NCBI GenBank assembly: GCA_021413765.1
Contig: JAIOPT010000011.1
Span: 1-64,000 of the forward strand
DNA length: 64,000 nt
Direction: 5' to 3'
From: Betaproteobacteria bacterium
GTDB taxonomy: Bacteria > Pseudomonadota > Gammaproteobacteria > Burkholderiales > Gallionellaceae
Below are positions 1-11,456 of the stretch, one piece after another. The first letter of the stretch is position 1. Every line of letters starts with the position of its first letter. The notes under the pieces were generated by a model. That model was not told where the DNA came from and searched no databases. It saw only the letters and a program-made list of their open reading frames with translations. Made by a program: the position numbers and the translations under genes.

Positions 1-1001
<1,001 letters not shown>

Positions 1002-1012
1002 CTATTCGAATA

Positions 1013-1758
1013 TTAACGAATATACAAAGCAAGCAGTGGTATTAAGATTGCGCCCAAAATGCCGTGCATACCCATGGCCAGACTAGCGTATAAACCGGCT
1101 TCCGGGTGAACAGCAAAAGCCCTGGAGGTTCCAATACCATGGAGGTTCCAATACCATGTGCAGCCACACCCATTGCAAATCCTCGTTGCCACCAGGCGTT
1201 CATGCCGAGCAGGTTCAAAATAGAACTACCCAATATTGCGCCCAAGATACCAGTGACTACTGCAAATACAGCAGTCAGAGTAGGTGAGGCAGTCAAGCGC
1301 TCTGCAATACCCATCGCAATGGGTGTAGTAACTGATTTAGGATATAGAGCACCAATAATCGTTGTATCCGCTCCCATAAATGTTGCAATTCCGACTGCGC
1401 TTGCTATAGAAATGACTCCACCACATAACAAAGCAACCGTTAAGGGGATGAGTCGCGTTTTTAAAATAGAAAAGCCCTTATATATAGGTACAGCTAATGC
1501 AACAGTTGCAGTACCCAGCAAGAAATGCACGAACTGCGCTCCTTCAAAATATTTTTGATAAGGCATATCCATCAGATATAAAACCAGAGCAATTAAAACC
1601 ACTGCTATTGCAACTGGATTGGCAAAGGGATTGTTATTCGTTCTTTGATAAAGCAGGTTACCTAATTGATAAGCTGCCAGTGTAATTACCAAAGCAAATA
1701 AAGGGCTGCCTGAAAGGTAGACCCAGATGTCTGCAATTTGAGGTTGTTCATGGATCAT
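1013..1758 (-). pseudogene. lrgB: LrgB-family membrane protein, broken by a 17-bp tandem duplication
   Basis: LrgB proteins pair with holin-like LrgA/CidA and are linked to murein hydrolase control and small-molecule export. As sequenced the frame gives 238 residues and stops at 1042. The body is a hydrophobic multi-span protein with the family region ALYPKSVTTPIAMGIAE. After HGIGTS the tail is aberrant (MVLEPPGLLLF) because GGAGGTTCCAATACCAT occurs twice in tandem (1124-1140 and 1141-1157). Removing one copy restores GIGTSRAFAVHPEAG, a conserved LrgB ending, and an open frame to a stop at 1013-1015, giving 242 residues. The ATG at 1758 overlaps lrgA by 11 bases. An in-frame TTG at 1776 is also possible. 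The last membrane segment is lost in the present form, so function is doubtful. Confidence 0.8.
1124..1157. repeat. Perfect 17-bp tandem duplication inside lrgB
   Basis: GGAGGTTCCAATACCAT is present twice with no spacer. Seventeen is not a multiple of three, so the second copy shifts the lrgB frame. Deleting one copy restores a family-like C-terminus, which shows that the duplication is the derived state. Replication slippage or an assembly artefact are the two explanations. Confidence 0.95.
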
Positions 1759-2098
1759 TAGAATTTGTTCTAGCAAATAATCTCAAAATAACTGCTGTAG
1801 TAGTGATTGTTAAAACAACACTTACAACTAAAGCCGTTATAACGGCTAAAGCATGGGCTTTTAATTGTGGTAAAAATAAAATTACGCCTACAGCCGCAGG
1901 TATAAATAGAAGTCCTAAATGCTGACTAAAGGCATCAGAAATGACAAGAAGTGAAGAATTAGCATGCCCTTTAAGGATTAAAAATACCAATAATAAAATA
2001 AGACCCAATACTGGGCCAGGCAAAATAGGTATAAGGAAGTGAGAAACCAGCTCTCCCAATCCCTGCCATAAAAGAATTTGGACTAATCCGGAAATCAT
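1748..2098 (-). CDS. lrgA: LrgA/CidA-family holin-like protein
   Basis: A 116-residue very hydrophobic protein with about four membrane segments (roughly residues 5-23, 24-41, 62-79 and 83-106). It has the family signature around ILPGPVLGLILLL and LFIPAAVGVI. LrgA/CidA proteins are small holin-like inner-membrane proteins co-transcribed with an LrgB partner. Here the partner follows directly with an 11-base overlap but is frameshifted. The ATG at 2098 has no strong Shine-Dalgarno sequence in front of it. The length is normal for the family and the gene itself looks intact. Confidence 0.85.
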   Translation of the reverse strand: MISGLVQILLWQGLGELVSHFLIPILPGPVLGLILLLVFLILKGHANSSLLVISDAFSQHLGLLFIPAAVGVILFLPQLKAHALAVITALVVSVVLTITTTAVILRLFARTNSNDP

Positions 2099-2371
2099 GA
2101 TTTCAGTCTAATATTTTTGTGAAATTTCTACCACTATCTGATGACGTGGAATCAAGTTAGAAGTGCAACAGCCAGCGGTTGCTTTATGTAGCGTATTTCC
2201 ACCCCGAAATAAGTTTAGGCTGTAGGAAACATATTTCGAGTGAAAGTGCCTGCTAAGTATGTGCCGCATTTTTAGGAAGGGAAAAACTTAAGGGGTGTGT
2301 AAACGAAGCTGACTTGCCAAAAAATAAGGTAATCATTCTAGCATCACAAAAAAACATGAAGCTAGCCAGAA

Positions 2372-4435
2372 TCAACCGCCTGCACCACACATAACCAAGC
2401 CCTCTGACACCCAGCTCTTAAGTACCATCGCATTGACCTCAGTTAAGTCAGTGGTAAACCGATGGTTGGAGTCGTTATACATCCATCGATTATTATAAAG
2501 ACGATAGATAGGTATGGTGTCTAACGGGCAGGTATTATTTACTGGCAATTTCACGTAAAACGCGATTCCCTCATATGTCCAGCCGGGATCATTCTTTACT
2601 TGGCTACACTCGCCCGGGTCTGCGGTATAAAAATGTGAATTCGGTCCCTTTCCCGGTGTTCCATAAAACCTGCATACTGGCACTGCACCTTGAGAAGCCT
2701 GTCTCCATGCTAGAAAATATCCCTTGGTATCGCGCCAGCCAGCCCCAGCGCCACCTGACAGCACGGATAATGATTCAGGCCTTGATCCGGTACGAAAATA
2801 GTGATTTAGGTCAACATTGTAGTATTCATAAATGAGAGAAAAAGGCTTTAAAGTATCCACTACTTGTAATGTTGCATAAGCATCCAGCACGCCCCACCCG
2901 CAAAGGGGGTAGTATTTTGTGCATTGAGAGTCAGATGGAAACGCGCGACTGCCATAGATCATGCTAAGTATTAGCAGTTCTGGGGCAATTTGGGGATCCA
3001 ACGCCAAGGCAAGAGAGGCCACACCAGAAACATGGGGTGCTGCCATGCTGGTTCCTTGTTTGTAATCTACTGCCCCTGATTCAGGAACTGTTTTACCAGA
3101 ATTCACTGTTGATAGAATTCCTGCCCAGATGCCATAAGATGCTACATCTCCCCCCGGAGCAGATATGTCCACTTTATATTCAGAGCTATAATTGCTATAG
3201 CTCGCTCGATACCCATAAGGCCCGACCGCGCCCACTGTCGTTACGCCAGTGCACGATGCCGGCACATAATTGGCTGCTTCGCTATCACTATTGCCAGCGG
3301 CAACAATAATCAACGCCCCCTTGGCCTTGATTTGATTGATTGCTTCTGGATATACGGTACCGCTACATCCGCCCGGACTGGATCCCCCAAGGCTCATGTT
3401 GATTATCTGCGCCGGGTGAGGGTTGGTCGGCACGCCTGGAACCGCAATTCCCGCTGCCCACAACATGCCATCGATAATATCAGACCTATCTCCGCCACAC
3501 TTGCCAAGAACACGGACGGGAAGAATACGGGTCATCCAATTAATCCCGGCGATACCGGAGGAATTGTTTCCGGTTGCGGCAATAATCCCAGCAACGTGCG
3601 TACCGTGCCACGAACTATCTTCTGCAGATTCTCCTGTTCCACATTCACCCGTATTAGACCAATCTCCCGGATCGTATGCGTTGTTATCCCGACCGTCTCC
3701 ATCATTGGAGCTTAGGGGGTCTGAAATGAAGTCGTACCCGGGAAGAAGCCTTGGGGCAAACTCAGTGTTGGGCCTCACCCCGGTGTCGACCACAGCTACT
3801 ACCGTGTCCAATGATCCTACTGTGATGTCCCAAGCTGATACCAGTTGAGCAGACCCTGGAAATGTCGCACTACTTTGAAGATTCCATTGGTCAGCTGCAT
3901 ATGTATCATTAGGGGTCATGGAATGATTTACGCGAGTATCCGGTTCCACGCTCTCAACGTTAACGGATTGCCTGACGCGACTCACAATGATTTCTGCTTC
4001 TGCCCAGGCTAGGGGTTTTGAAAAACGGAAAACAAACCGGTCTAACGACATTGCACGGAGAAACTCCAGAGTGACTCCAGACAATCGACATATTTCTTCA
4101 ATTAACGCTTGAGGTGGCGGTAAATTATTACGTGAAAGAATTTTTGCTTCCATGGAACGGAAGCTCACAATAAGACCGGTAACCTGCACATTATTGAGAA
4201 CGCTATTGTCAATATTCTTGGCATCAATCGACAATGCTTTTTCAAGCTGAGGAGCAGGAGAGGCTGCCTTCATTCTTTCTGTCAGGGAATTTTCAAATCC
4301 AGACTGGTTCAGTATCTTATCGACCCCTCTAATTTCTACATCTACCAAATCAGCAGCTGATAAATTTCCGACAAATGCAACTGCAATTAGTAAACCCAAA
4401 ATACCTATGGTGGTTTGGAGGAAGTTAATCTTCAT
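2372..4435 (-). CDS. Secreted subtilisin-like (S8) serine protease with C-terminal DUF5648-like region
   Basis: A 687-residue secreted protease. Residues 1-28 form a signal peptide ending near LSAAD. About 30-190 looks like a propeptide region. The S8 catalytic domain follows, with the triad D217 (VVDTGV), H277 (WHGTHVAG) and S463 (GTSMAAPHVSG). Residues after about 530 form a separate region rich in aromatic residues and cysteine, with repeated units such as YEYYNVDLNHYF, CRFYGTPGKGPNSHFYT and YRLYNN. These match the DUF5648-type repeats often attached to exported betaproteobacterial proteins. The product probably acts on external or periplasmic proteins. Its substrate is unknown. The gene stands alone, with 273 bases to lrgA and a long non-coding stretch upstream. 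Confidence 0.9.
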   Translation of the reverse strand: MKINFLQTTIGILGLLIAVAFVGNLSAADLVDVEIRGVDKILNQSGFENSLTERMKAASPAPQLEKALSIDAKNIDNSVLNNVQVTGLIVSFRSMEAKILSRNNLPPPQALIEEICRLSGVTLEFLRAMSLDRFVFRFSKPLAWAEAEIIVSRVRQSVNVESVEPDTRVNHSMTPNDTYAADQWNLQSSATFPGSAQLVSAWDITVGSLDTVVAVVDTGVRPNTEFAPRLLPGYDFISDPLSSNDGDGRDNNAYDPGDWSNTGECGTGESAEDSSWHGTHVAGIIAATGNNSSGIAGINWMTRILPVRVLGKCGGDRSDIIDGMLWAAGIAVPGVPTNPHPAQIINMSLGGSSPGGCSGTVYPEAINQIKAKGALIIVAAGNSDSEAANYVPASCTGVTTVGAVGPYGYRASYSNYSSEYKVDISAPGGDVASYGIWAGILSTVNSGKTVPESGAVDYKQGTSMAAPHVSGVASLALALDPQIAPELLILSMIYGSRAFPSDSQCTKYYPLCGWGVLDAYATLQVVDTLKPFSLIYEYYNVDLNHYFRTGSRPESLSVLSGGAGAGWRDTKGYFLAWRQASQGAVPVCRFYGTPGKGPNSHFYTADPGECSQVKNDPGWTYEGIAFYVKLPVNNTCPLDTIPIYRLYNNRWMYNDSNHRFTTDLTEVNAMVLKSWVSEGLVMCGAGG

Positions 4436-5053
4436 ATTTTGTCCTTCTCATATTTTTTGAGCCATCCAAACCAGGACAAAAGCTCCTGATTTAGCGGTCT
4501 TGCGGTCATGAAATAATAAAACAATCGAATGGTGCCCTTCCGTTGTTGTTATTCGAGTTAATGCCACGCTGGATCATGCGCGATGAATAAAAATAAGACA
4601 AGTATGCGTAACAGAAAAGAAGTAGATTAGCTGTCTCATGTGCTTACTAGTGGTGTGTTCCAGCAAAACCATTACCGTTCGCGGTGAGCTGGTCGAACAG
4701 CTAGTCCCGAGCCAATACCGGCCTTCAACAAGTTCAGTCCGAACGGATTATTTGTAATTATTTTACGGAACGATCTACTAGTTGAGAGATGATGAAATTG
4801 ATATGAAATAGGGGTACGTAGAGCGACTATCGCTGCAATGCTCTAAATCTAGCTCGTCGATTCGGACGAATTTTGTACTGGAATATTGTGGTTCGGTTTG
4901 GATTTTGGCACTAGCCCGCATGCGCTGTCTGCAAACTTTTAGGAAGCTTTCAGAAAACACTCAAAACTTACGGCTGGCTTTTCTACTAGACCGCTTGATT
5001 TTGTTTTGTGTTTATTGGTGCGCCTGAAGTGATCATCTGGCACTAAGAAATCA
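4436..5053. other. 618-base non-coding region
   Basis: This stretch separates the protease gene from the HEPN-motif gene. It holds the inverted repeat pair at 4675-4746, the 5' flank of the protease gene, and AT-rich sequence. A 60-codon minus-strand frame at 4778-4960 has no protein-like character that I can recognise. No RNA gene was seen. Confidence 0.6.
4675..4746. repeat. Dispersed REP-like inverted pair, degenerate copy
   Basis: The left arm CCGTTCGCGGTGAGCTGGTC at 4675-4694 and the reverse complement of the right arm, CCGTTCGGACTGAACTTGTT at 4746-4727, are similar and face each other. They match the widespread CCGTTCGGGCTGAGCTTGTCGAA intergenic repeat of many proteobacteria. A second pair lies at 8677-8760 in this window. 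This copy is the more diverged of the two. Confidence 0.6.
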
Positions 5054-6367
5054 TCATGTTATTACCTTGTCTGTCGACTCCTCTGTTGATGCTGGTAACG
5101 ATTCTCTGCTCTTCATTTCTGCCTTAATAACGAATTCCTCACCAAATATTTCCGCGTAGGTAGATAAAAATATTTTTTCCTTACGCCAATCACGAAAAAG
5201 TGGCCAATCGAAATACTGTCTTTTCGATACAGGCCCATTACTCCCAATACGTTTCATTAATTTCCCTGCTGTTATCCATTCTGACGATAAAACGGCGTTA
5301 GCTAGCTTGAAATTATCACCTTTCGCTGACCAGTCGATTGCGCGCATGATATTTTTACACTTCGTTTCATCACCATTACATTTATACGCTAGAGCCCGAT
5401 TGATAGTCATAACAAGCTGGTTCGCTTCACTCGCGAACTTCTTGAATTCAGTGCACGCAAAATCTAGTAAATTTATTGCAAGGCTGTACTTTCCATTGTC
5501 GATGAGATCATAAGTGTGGTCAATAAAGCTAGCGTCTGCATTTTTTCTGTCATCAGGAAATTGTTTTCGCCAGAGTACATGGCCAAGTTTGACATCTAAT
5601 TCGTGAATACATTCGTGAGATGCCACGAAGTATTTTTGAGAAACTAGTAGGACACTTCCTTCCTTAACACCTTCTTCAAGCTTCGAGTTGTGCGCTTTAC
5701 ATACCAACATGTACTGAGATGAAACGATACCGTCAGTGTGAACGAAGAGATTCCGCCGTTCTGTGATCTCAATGAACACGGGCCAAATATCAAGTCCCTT
5801 AGTTAAGAGTAAATTAAATGTTTGCTCCATCCATTTGAACTGTTCAGCATGGCTCGAGCGAAGAATCGATTCAATTTCCTTCTCGAGGATATACTCTCGC
5901 GCAGCCTCAATTGAGGGGAATTTGCTAAGACTCTCGAACGAGATCTTTTTTTCAGATCCATTTAAGATCTCAGGCTTTTGCAAAAAAATTATGCGCAATA
6001 CGCGGCCCAAAAAAGCGTCATACTGCGACACTAGTGATACAAGCAGGCTACGTGGTAGGAGCTTCCGCGACAATAAAAAGTGTTCATGTCTCTTGATCAA
6101 TCGTTTCCATTGACGATAATCCTCACTTTTGATTGTTACAGTCCGGTCTTCACCTTCCATTGTTACATCGCACTTTTCGTTTTCGAAGTTAGTCAAATTG
6201 TTACTTGCACTAGTGCTAACAGTTTGAAGAGCCATCACCATACCCATAAGTACCTCGGCAATGCTATCAACATGTTTGGCGAAAAGATCGATTTCAGCAC
6301 CAATCAATGGTAGGTTTTTTTCCTCTGGATTAGGTTCTGGCGCTGCAAGCATGTCGTCTTTTATCAT
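5054..6367 (-). CDS. Orphan protein with an HEPN-type R-x4-H motif and helical C-terminal half
   Basis: A 437-residue cytoplasmic protein without a signal peptide or membrane segment. I do not recognise the family with certainty. Residues 90-220 look helical, with LVSQYDAFLGRVLRIIF resembling the first helix of HEPN domains. ITERRNLFVH follows, containing R205-x4-H210, the R-x4-6-H motif that forms the active site of HEPN ribonucleases in toxins and defence proteins. The C-terminal half (about 260-390) looks like paired helices of the TPR kind (YSLAINLLDFACTEF, NRALAYKC). The gene is monocistronic, AT-richer in appearance than its neighbours, and lies in an accessory zone beside an IS remnant and repeats, which suggests acquisition. 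No antitoxin or partner gene is adjacent. The HEPN assignment is inferred from the motif and helix pattern only. Confidence 0.6.
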   Translation of the reverse strand: MIKDDMLAAPEPNPEEKNLPLIGAEIDLFAKHVDSIAEVLMGMVMALQTVSTSASNNLTNFENEKCDVTMEGEDRTVTIKSEDYRQWKRLIKRHEHFLLSRKLLPRSLLVSLVSQYDAFLGRVLRIIFLQKPEILNGSEKKISFESLSKFPSIEAAREYILEKEIESILRSSHAEQFKWMEQTFNLLLTKGLDIWPVFIEITERRNLFVHTDGIVSSQYMLVCKAHNSKLEEGVKEGSVLLVSQKYFVASHECIHELDVKLGHVLWRKQFPDDRKNADASFIDHTYDLIDNGKYSLAINLLDFACTEFKKFASEANQLVMTINRALAYKCNGDETKCKNIMRAIDWSAKGDNFKLANAVLSSEWITAGKLMKRIGSNGPVSKRQYFDWPLFRDWRKEKIFLSTYAEIFGEEFVIKAEMKSRESLPASTEESTDKVIT

Positions 6368-6532
6368 GAGTACGTTTAACCGGGAATGGTGATTATGTCA
6401 GCCCCCGTTCAAGTAACAAAGGGGGCTACGGATACATAACCAAGAAATGTAAGAGCAAAGTAATTTCCATCTAATAAGTTCCAACGGCTAGCGGCCAGTA
6501 TTTCAGCAGATGATTTCGAACGCGACACATAA

Positions 6533-8570
<2,038 letters not shown>

Positions 8571-8676
8571 GCAATTAAACAAATTACTGTAAATGGAATG
8601 GGAAAGCAAGCCTGTGTTATTTCCAATAGGAAAAGGATCGTAAGTGGGGATATCGTTAAGGCTACGCTGAACACGT

Positions 8677-8760
8677 CCGTTCGCGTTGAGCTTGTCGAAA
8701 CGCACCTATTGAAAATCAATAGGTTGCAAATGGCTTCGACAGGCTCAGCCCGAACTAAGG
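8677..8760. repeat. Dispersed REP-like inverted pair with internal hairpin
   Basis: The left arm CCGTTCGCGTTGAGCTTGTC and the reverse complement of the right arm, TTCGGGCTGAGCCTGTCGAA, face each other. Between them is a perfect 9-bp stem, ACCTATTGA-AAA-TCAATAGGT (8704-8724). The unit matches the common CCGTTCGGGCTGAGCTTGTCGAAG repeat of proteobacterial intergenic regions and can fold as one long hairpin. It lies downstream of the chitosanase-like gene and upstream of the thiC riboswitch. Confidence 0.75.
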
Positions 8761-8786
8761 GGCTTGTTCAGCATTGCCATAATAGT

Positions 8787-9719
8787 TCATGCAACAAGCT
8801 GGGCGATTAACGTCACGTCGGCAACACCGGTCACCGGCAGGCCGTGAGCAGACTGGTATTCTTTAATGAGTTGCTGTGAGGTTCGACCGAATATTCCGTC
8901 AGCTTTAATGTCCACGTTGCGATCCGACAGTCCAAGCTGGAGAAGGCGCACATCCAGCCCGCGTTGCAGAGGCGATTGTAGAGCCAATGAACGGGTTCCA
9001 GGCTGCGGGCCATCGTAACAGCCGCGGGGAGTGGCTGAAAGCGTTACGCTAGAAATTTCTTGGCCACGTACAACCAGTGGTAGCTCTACCCCCCAGTAAC
9101 CCTGATCAATCAGGCGTTGGAAGGTATCCATGCGATAGACAGTAGCGCGTAAGTCGGCGCGAGCATTTTCGGCCAGCCAAGCACGGCGGATGGCTATGTA
9201 AGCGGCAATCCATTTCTGCTCGCCTGCGCTGGAAATATCGCCGACTTGTTGTGTGGTGCGGTTGCTCATTAATTTCCATGAGCCGTGTACGAAGCTGTCA
9301 TATACCACCGCCACCCCAAGCGGACTAGTGATCTTTAAGCGCTCTGCAGTTTGAGCGGCAGGTTGCCAATAGGTCTCGTCGAAAAAGGCATCCTGCGTAT
9401 CGCGCATAACGTTGTCGTCAGCGCTGGCACGTAGCAAATTATGCAGTTTTAATTCCTTATCCAGCTTAAGGTCGCATGCCGCAAAACGCGGCAGGTATGA
9501 TGCTAATCGGGTGCCGAAGCGGGCACCTGAGTTTGCACAATAGCGCTGCATTAACTTATTTAGATTACCTGAGCCCAGTGTGGTCTGCGACCTGCCGAAG
9601 GTGAGATGTCCAGTGTCACCAGTAATCAGTGTCACTTGGCCGTAATCACCCAGCACTTCGCCAGTCTCGAAGATATTTACGAGGGCCTCGGCGGTTTTCT
9701 TTTGAGTTGCTGTCAACAT
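8787..9719 (-). CDS. GH46 chitosanase-like protein with C-terminal peptidoglycan-binding domain
   Basis: A 310-residue protein. Residues 1-230 match glycoside hydrolase family 46, whose members cut chitosan and share the lysozyme fold. The general acid is probably E18 (NIFETGE) and the second catalytic acid D35 (TGDTGHLTFG). Their spacing is like that of characterised GH46 enzymes. Residues about 240-308 form a peptidoglycan-binding domain (PGBD1) with LQRGLDVRLLQLGL and DGIFGRTSQQLIKEYQ. The ATG at 9719 has GGAG upstream. There is no signal peptide, which is odd for a family that is normally secreted. Export could depend on another route or a lysis protein, or the activity could be on murein. 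It follows ttcA after 83 bases. Confidence 0.8.
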   Translation of the reverse strand: MLTATQKKTAEALVNIFETGEVLGDYGQVTLITGDTGHLTFGRSQTTLGSGNLNKLMQRYCANSGARFGTRLASYLPRFAACDLKLDKELKLHNLLRASADDNVMRDTQDAFFDETYWQPAAQTAERLKITSPLGVAVVYDSFVHGSWKLMSNRTTQQVGDISSAGEQKWIAAYIAIRRAWLAENARADLRATVYRMDTFQRLIDQGYWGVELPLVVRGQEISSVTLSATPRGCYDGPQPGTRSLALQSPLQRGLDVRLLQLGLSDRNVDIKADGIFGRTSQQLIKEYQSAHGLPVTGVADVTLIAQLVA

Positions 9720-9802
9720 GATTGAAACTCCATAAATTTTGAGTTGGTTTTCAATATCTTTCTACCTGAAATTCATGTGTTCTGACTAGCTGTGCTGAAC
9801 AC

Positions 9803-10651
9803 TTACACATCAAATGCCACATCCCCTTCATCTACTATGTCTCCCACATTGATATTCTTGAAGTCAAACAGTTTGCTGTCCATCAGGTGTGAGGGTTTAA
9901 CATTCTGCATGGCGGTGAAGATGGACTGGCTGCGGCCAGGGTATTGGCGCTCCCATGCAGTTAACATTTCCTTGATATTCTGGCGTTGCAGGTTTTCCTG
10001 CGCACCGCACAGATTGCAAGGGATGATGGGGAATTTCAGGGTGCGGGCAAAACTGGCAATATCTTTCTCGGCGCAATAAGCCAGTGGGCGAATCACCACG
10101 TGGTCGCCCTTATCCGTAACCAGCTTCGGTGGCATAGCCTTGAGTTTGCCGCCAAAGAATATGTTCAGGAACAGCGTCTCTATCATGTCGTCGCGGTGAT
10201 GGCCCAATGCGATCTTGTTCGCACCCAGTTCTCCGGCTACGCGATAAATGATGCCGCGACGTAAACGCGAGCAGAGTGAGCAGGTGGTTTTGCCTTCTGG
10301 AATTTTTTCTTTGACGATGGAGTAGGTGTCCTGGGTTTCAATGCGATACTCGACGCCTATGGATTTGAAATAGTCCGGTAGTACATGCTCCGGAAAACCG
10401 GGCTGTTTCTGATCCAGATTCATGGCGATAAGGCGAAAATTAATCGGCGCGCGTTTTTGCAGCGTACGCAAAATTTCCAGCAGAGTGTAAGAATCCTTGC
10501 CACCAGACATGCACACCATGATGGTGTCGCCTTCCTCGATCATGTTGAAGTCGCCGATAGCACGGCCAACATGCTGCTCCAGTCGTCCGCGCAGGCGGTT
10601 AAAGTTACTGGAGTGATGCTCAAAATGGATGGGGTGTGTAATGGCGTTCAT
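9803..10651 (-). CDS. ttcA: tRNA 2-thiocytidine(32) synthetase TtcA
   Basis: TtcA thiolates cytidine 32 of certain tRNAs, using ATP and an iron-sulfur cluster. The 282-residue protein has the PP-loop ATP-binding motif SGGKDS at residues 49-54. The two family CxxC pairs are C124/C127 ([10 protein letters not shown]) and C212/C215 (CNLCGAQ). [10 protein letters not shown] lies between them. The length is normal. It is nine bases downstream of the pteridine reductase gene, an order common in betaproteobacteria, so the two are probably co-transcribed. Confidence 0.95.
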   Translation of the reverse strand: MNAITHPIHFEHHSSNFNRLRGRLEQHVGRAIGDFNMIEEGDTIMVCMSGGKDSYTLLEILRTLQKRAPINFRLIAMNLDQKQPGFPEHVLPDYFKSIGVEYRIETQDTYSIVKEKIPEGKTTCSLCSRLRRGIIYRVAGELGANKIALGHHRDDMIETLFLNIFFGGKLKAMPPKLVTDKGDHVVIRPLAYCAEKDIASFARTLKFPIIPCNLCGAQENLQRQNIKEMLTAWERQYPGRSQSIFTAMQNVKPSHLMDSKLFDFKNINVGDIVDEGDVAFDV

Positions 10652-10660
10652 ATTGTTTGT

Positions 10661-11401
10661 TCAAAGGTTAATACTGCGTCCGCCGTCCACCGCAATAATT
10701 TGTCCGGTGATGTAGGGTGCATCGCATAATAAAAATTTTACGGTGCGGGCAATGTCGTCGGGCTCACCTTCACGCTTGAGCAAGGTGTGTGCGATGATTT
10801 TCCTCCGCCGCGTCTCATCGTCCCATTCCGCACTTTCAGGCCACACAATGACGCCGGGGGCAATAGCGTTGACGCGCACCTGTGGGGCCATTTCCTGCGC
10901 CAGCGCGCGCGTGAGCGCCGACAGTCCGCCCTTTGCTATGCTATATAACAGATGGCCGTGCATTGGCCGTTCGGCATGAATGTCGACAATGTTGACGATG
11001 GCGCCGTGGTTGTGGCGCAACTCCTTCGCTGCTGCTTGTGCGAGCAGCAGCGGGGCTTTCAGGTTGGTGCCGATGAGGTCGTTCCAGTTTTGATCGTTAA
11101 CATCGCTCAGTGATGTTGCAAAAAAACTGGAGGCATTGTTAACCAGCGCATCCAGTCGCCCAAAGTGACTGATGGTTTCCTCTACCAGCCGGAATAGAGC
11201 TTGCGGGTCCAGTAAGTCGGCCTGTATTTGCAGCACAGAGCCGGGACGCTCGTCGTGCAACTCTGACTGCAAAGCCAATGCATCCTGCTCAGAAGAACGG
11301 TAGTGCAGCGCGATGTTCGCCCCCGCTGCGTGCAGCTTGCGGCAGATTGCTGCACCCACGCGTTTTGCGCCACCCGTCACTAATACCACTTTACCTTGCA
11401 T
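10661..11401 (-). CDS. Pteridine reductase (short-chain dehydrogenase)
   Basis: A 246-residue NADPH-dependent SDR. The cofactor motif is TGGAKRVG (residues 8-15) rather than the plain TGxxxGxG, with an arginine that typifies pteridine reductases of the PTR1/FolM group. NNASSFF follows at about 86-92 and the active-site Y-x3-K is YSIAKGG. Such enzymes reduce dihydrobiopterin or dihydrofolate and can support folate metabolism. I placed the start at the ATG at 11401 because GGAGAG lies just ahead. Longer frames extend into the divergent promoter. The gene is divergent from midA, with 55 bases between starts. Confidence 0.85.
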   Translation of the reverse strand: MQGKVVLVTGGAKRVGAAICRKLHAAGANIALHYRSSEQDALALQSELHDERPGSVLQIQADLLDPQALFRLVEETISHFGRLDALVNNASSFFATSLSDVNDQNWNDLIGTNLKAPLLLAQAAAKELRHNHGAIVNIVDIHAERPMHGHLLYSIAKGGLSALTRALAQEMAPQVRVNAIAPGVIVWPESAEWDDETRRRKIIAHTLLKREGEPDDIARTVKFLLCDAPYITGQIIAVDGGRSINL

Positions 11402-11456
11402 GGTGCTCTCCACTAAACTTACGGTATGTAATTTAACACATCCCCATCGCTCAATC

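Noticed and set aside
4778-4960. 60-codon minus-strand frame between the protease and the HEPN-motif gene
   Set aside because: Low-complexity, no ribosome site, no family-like segments.
8571-8676. Another gene between the riboswitch and the repeat pair
   Set aside because: No frame longer than a few dozen codons with gene-like composition.
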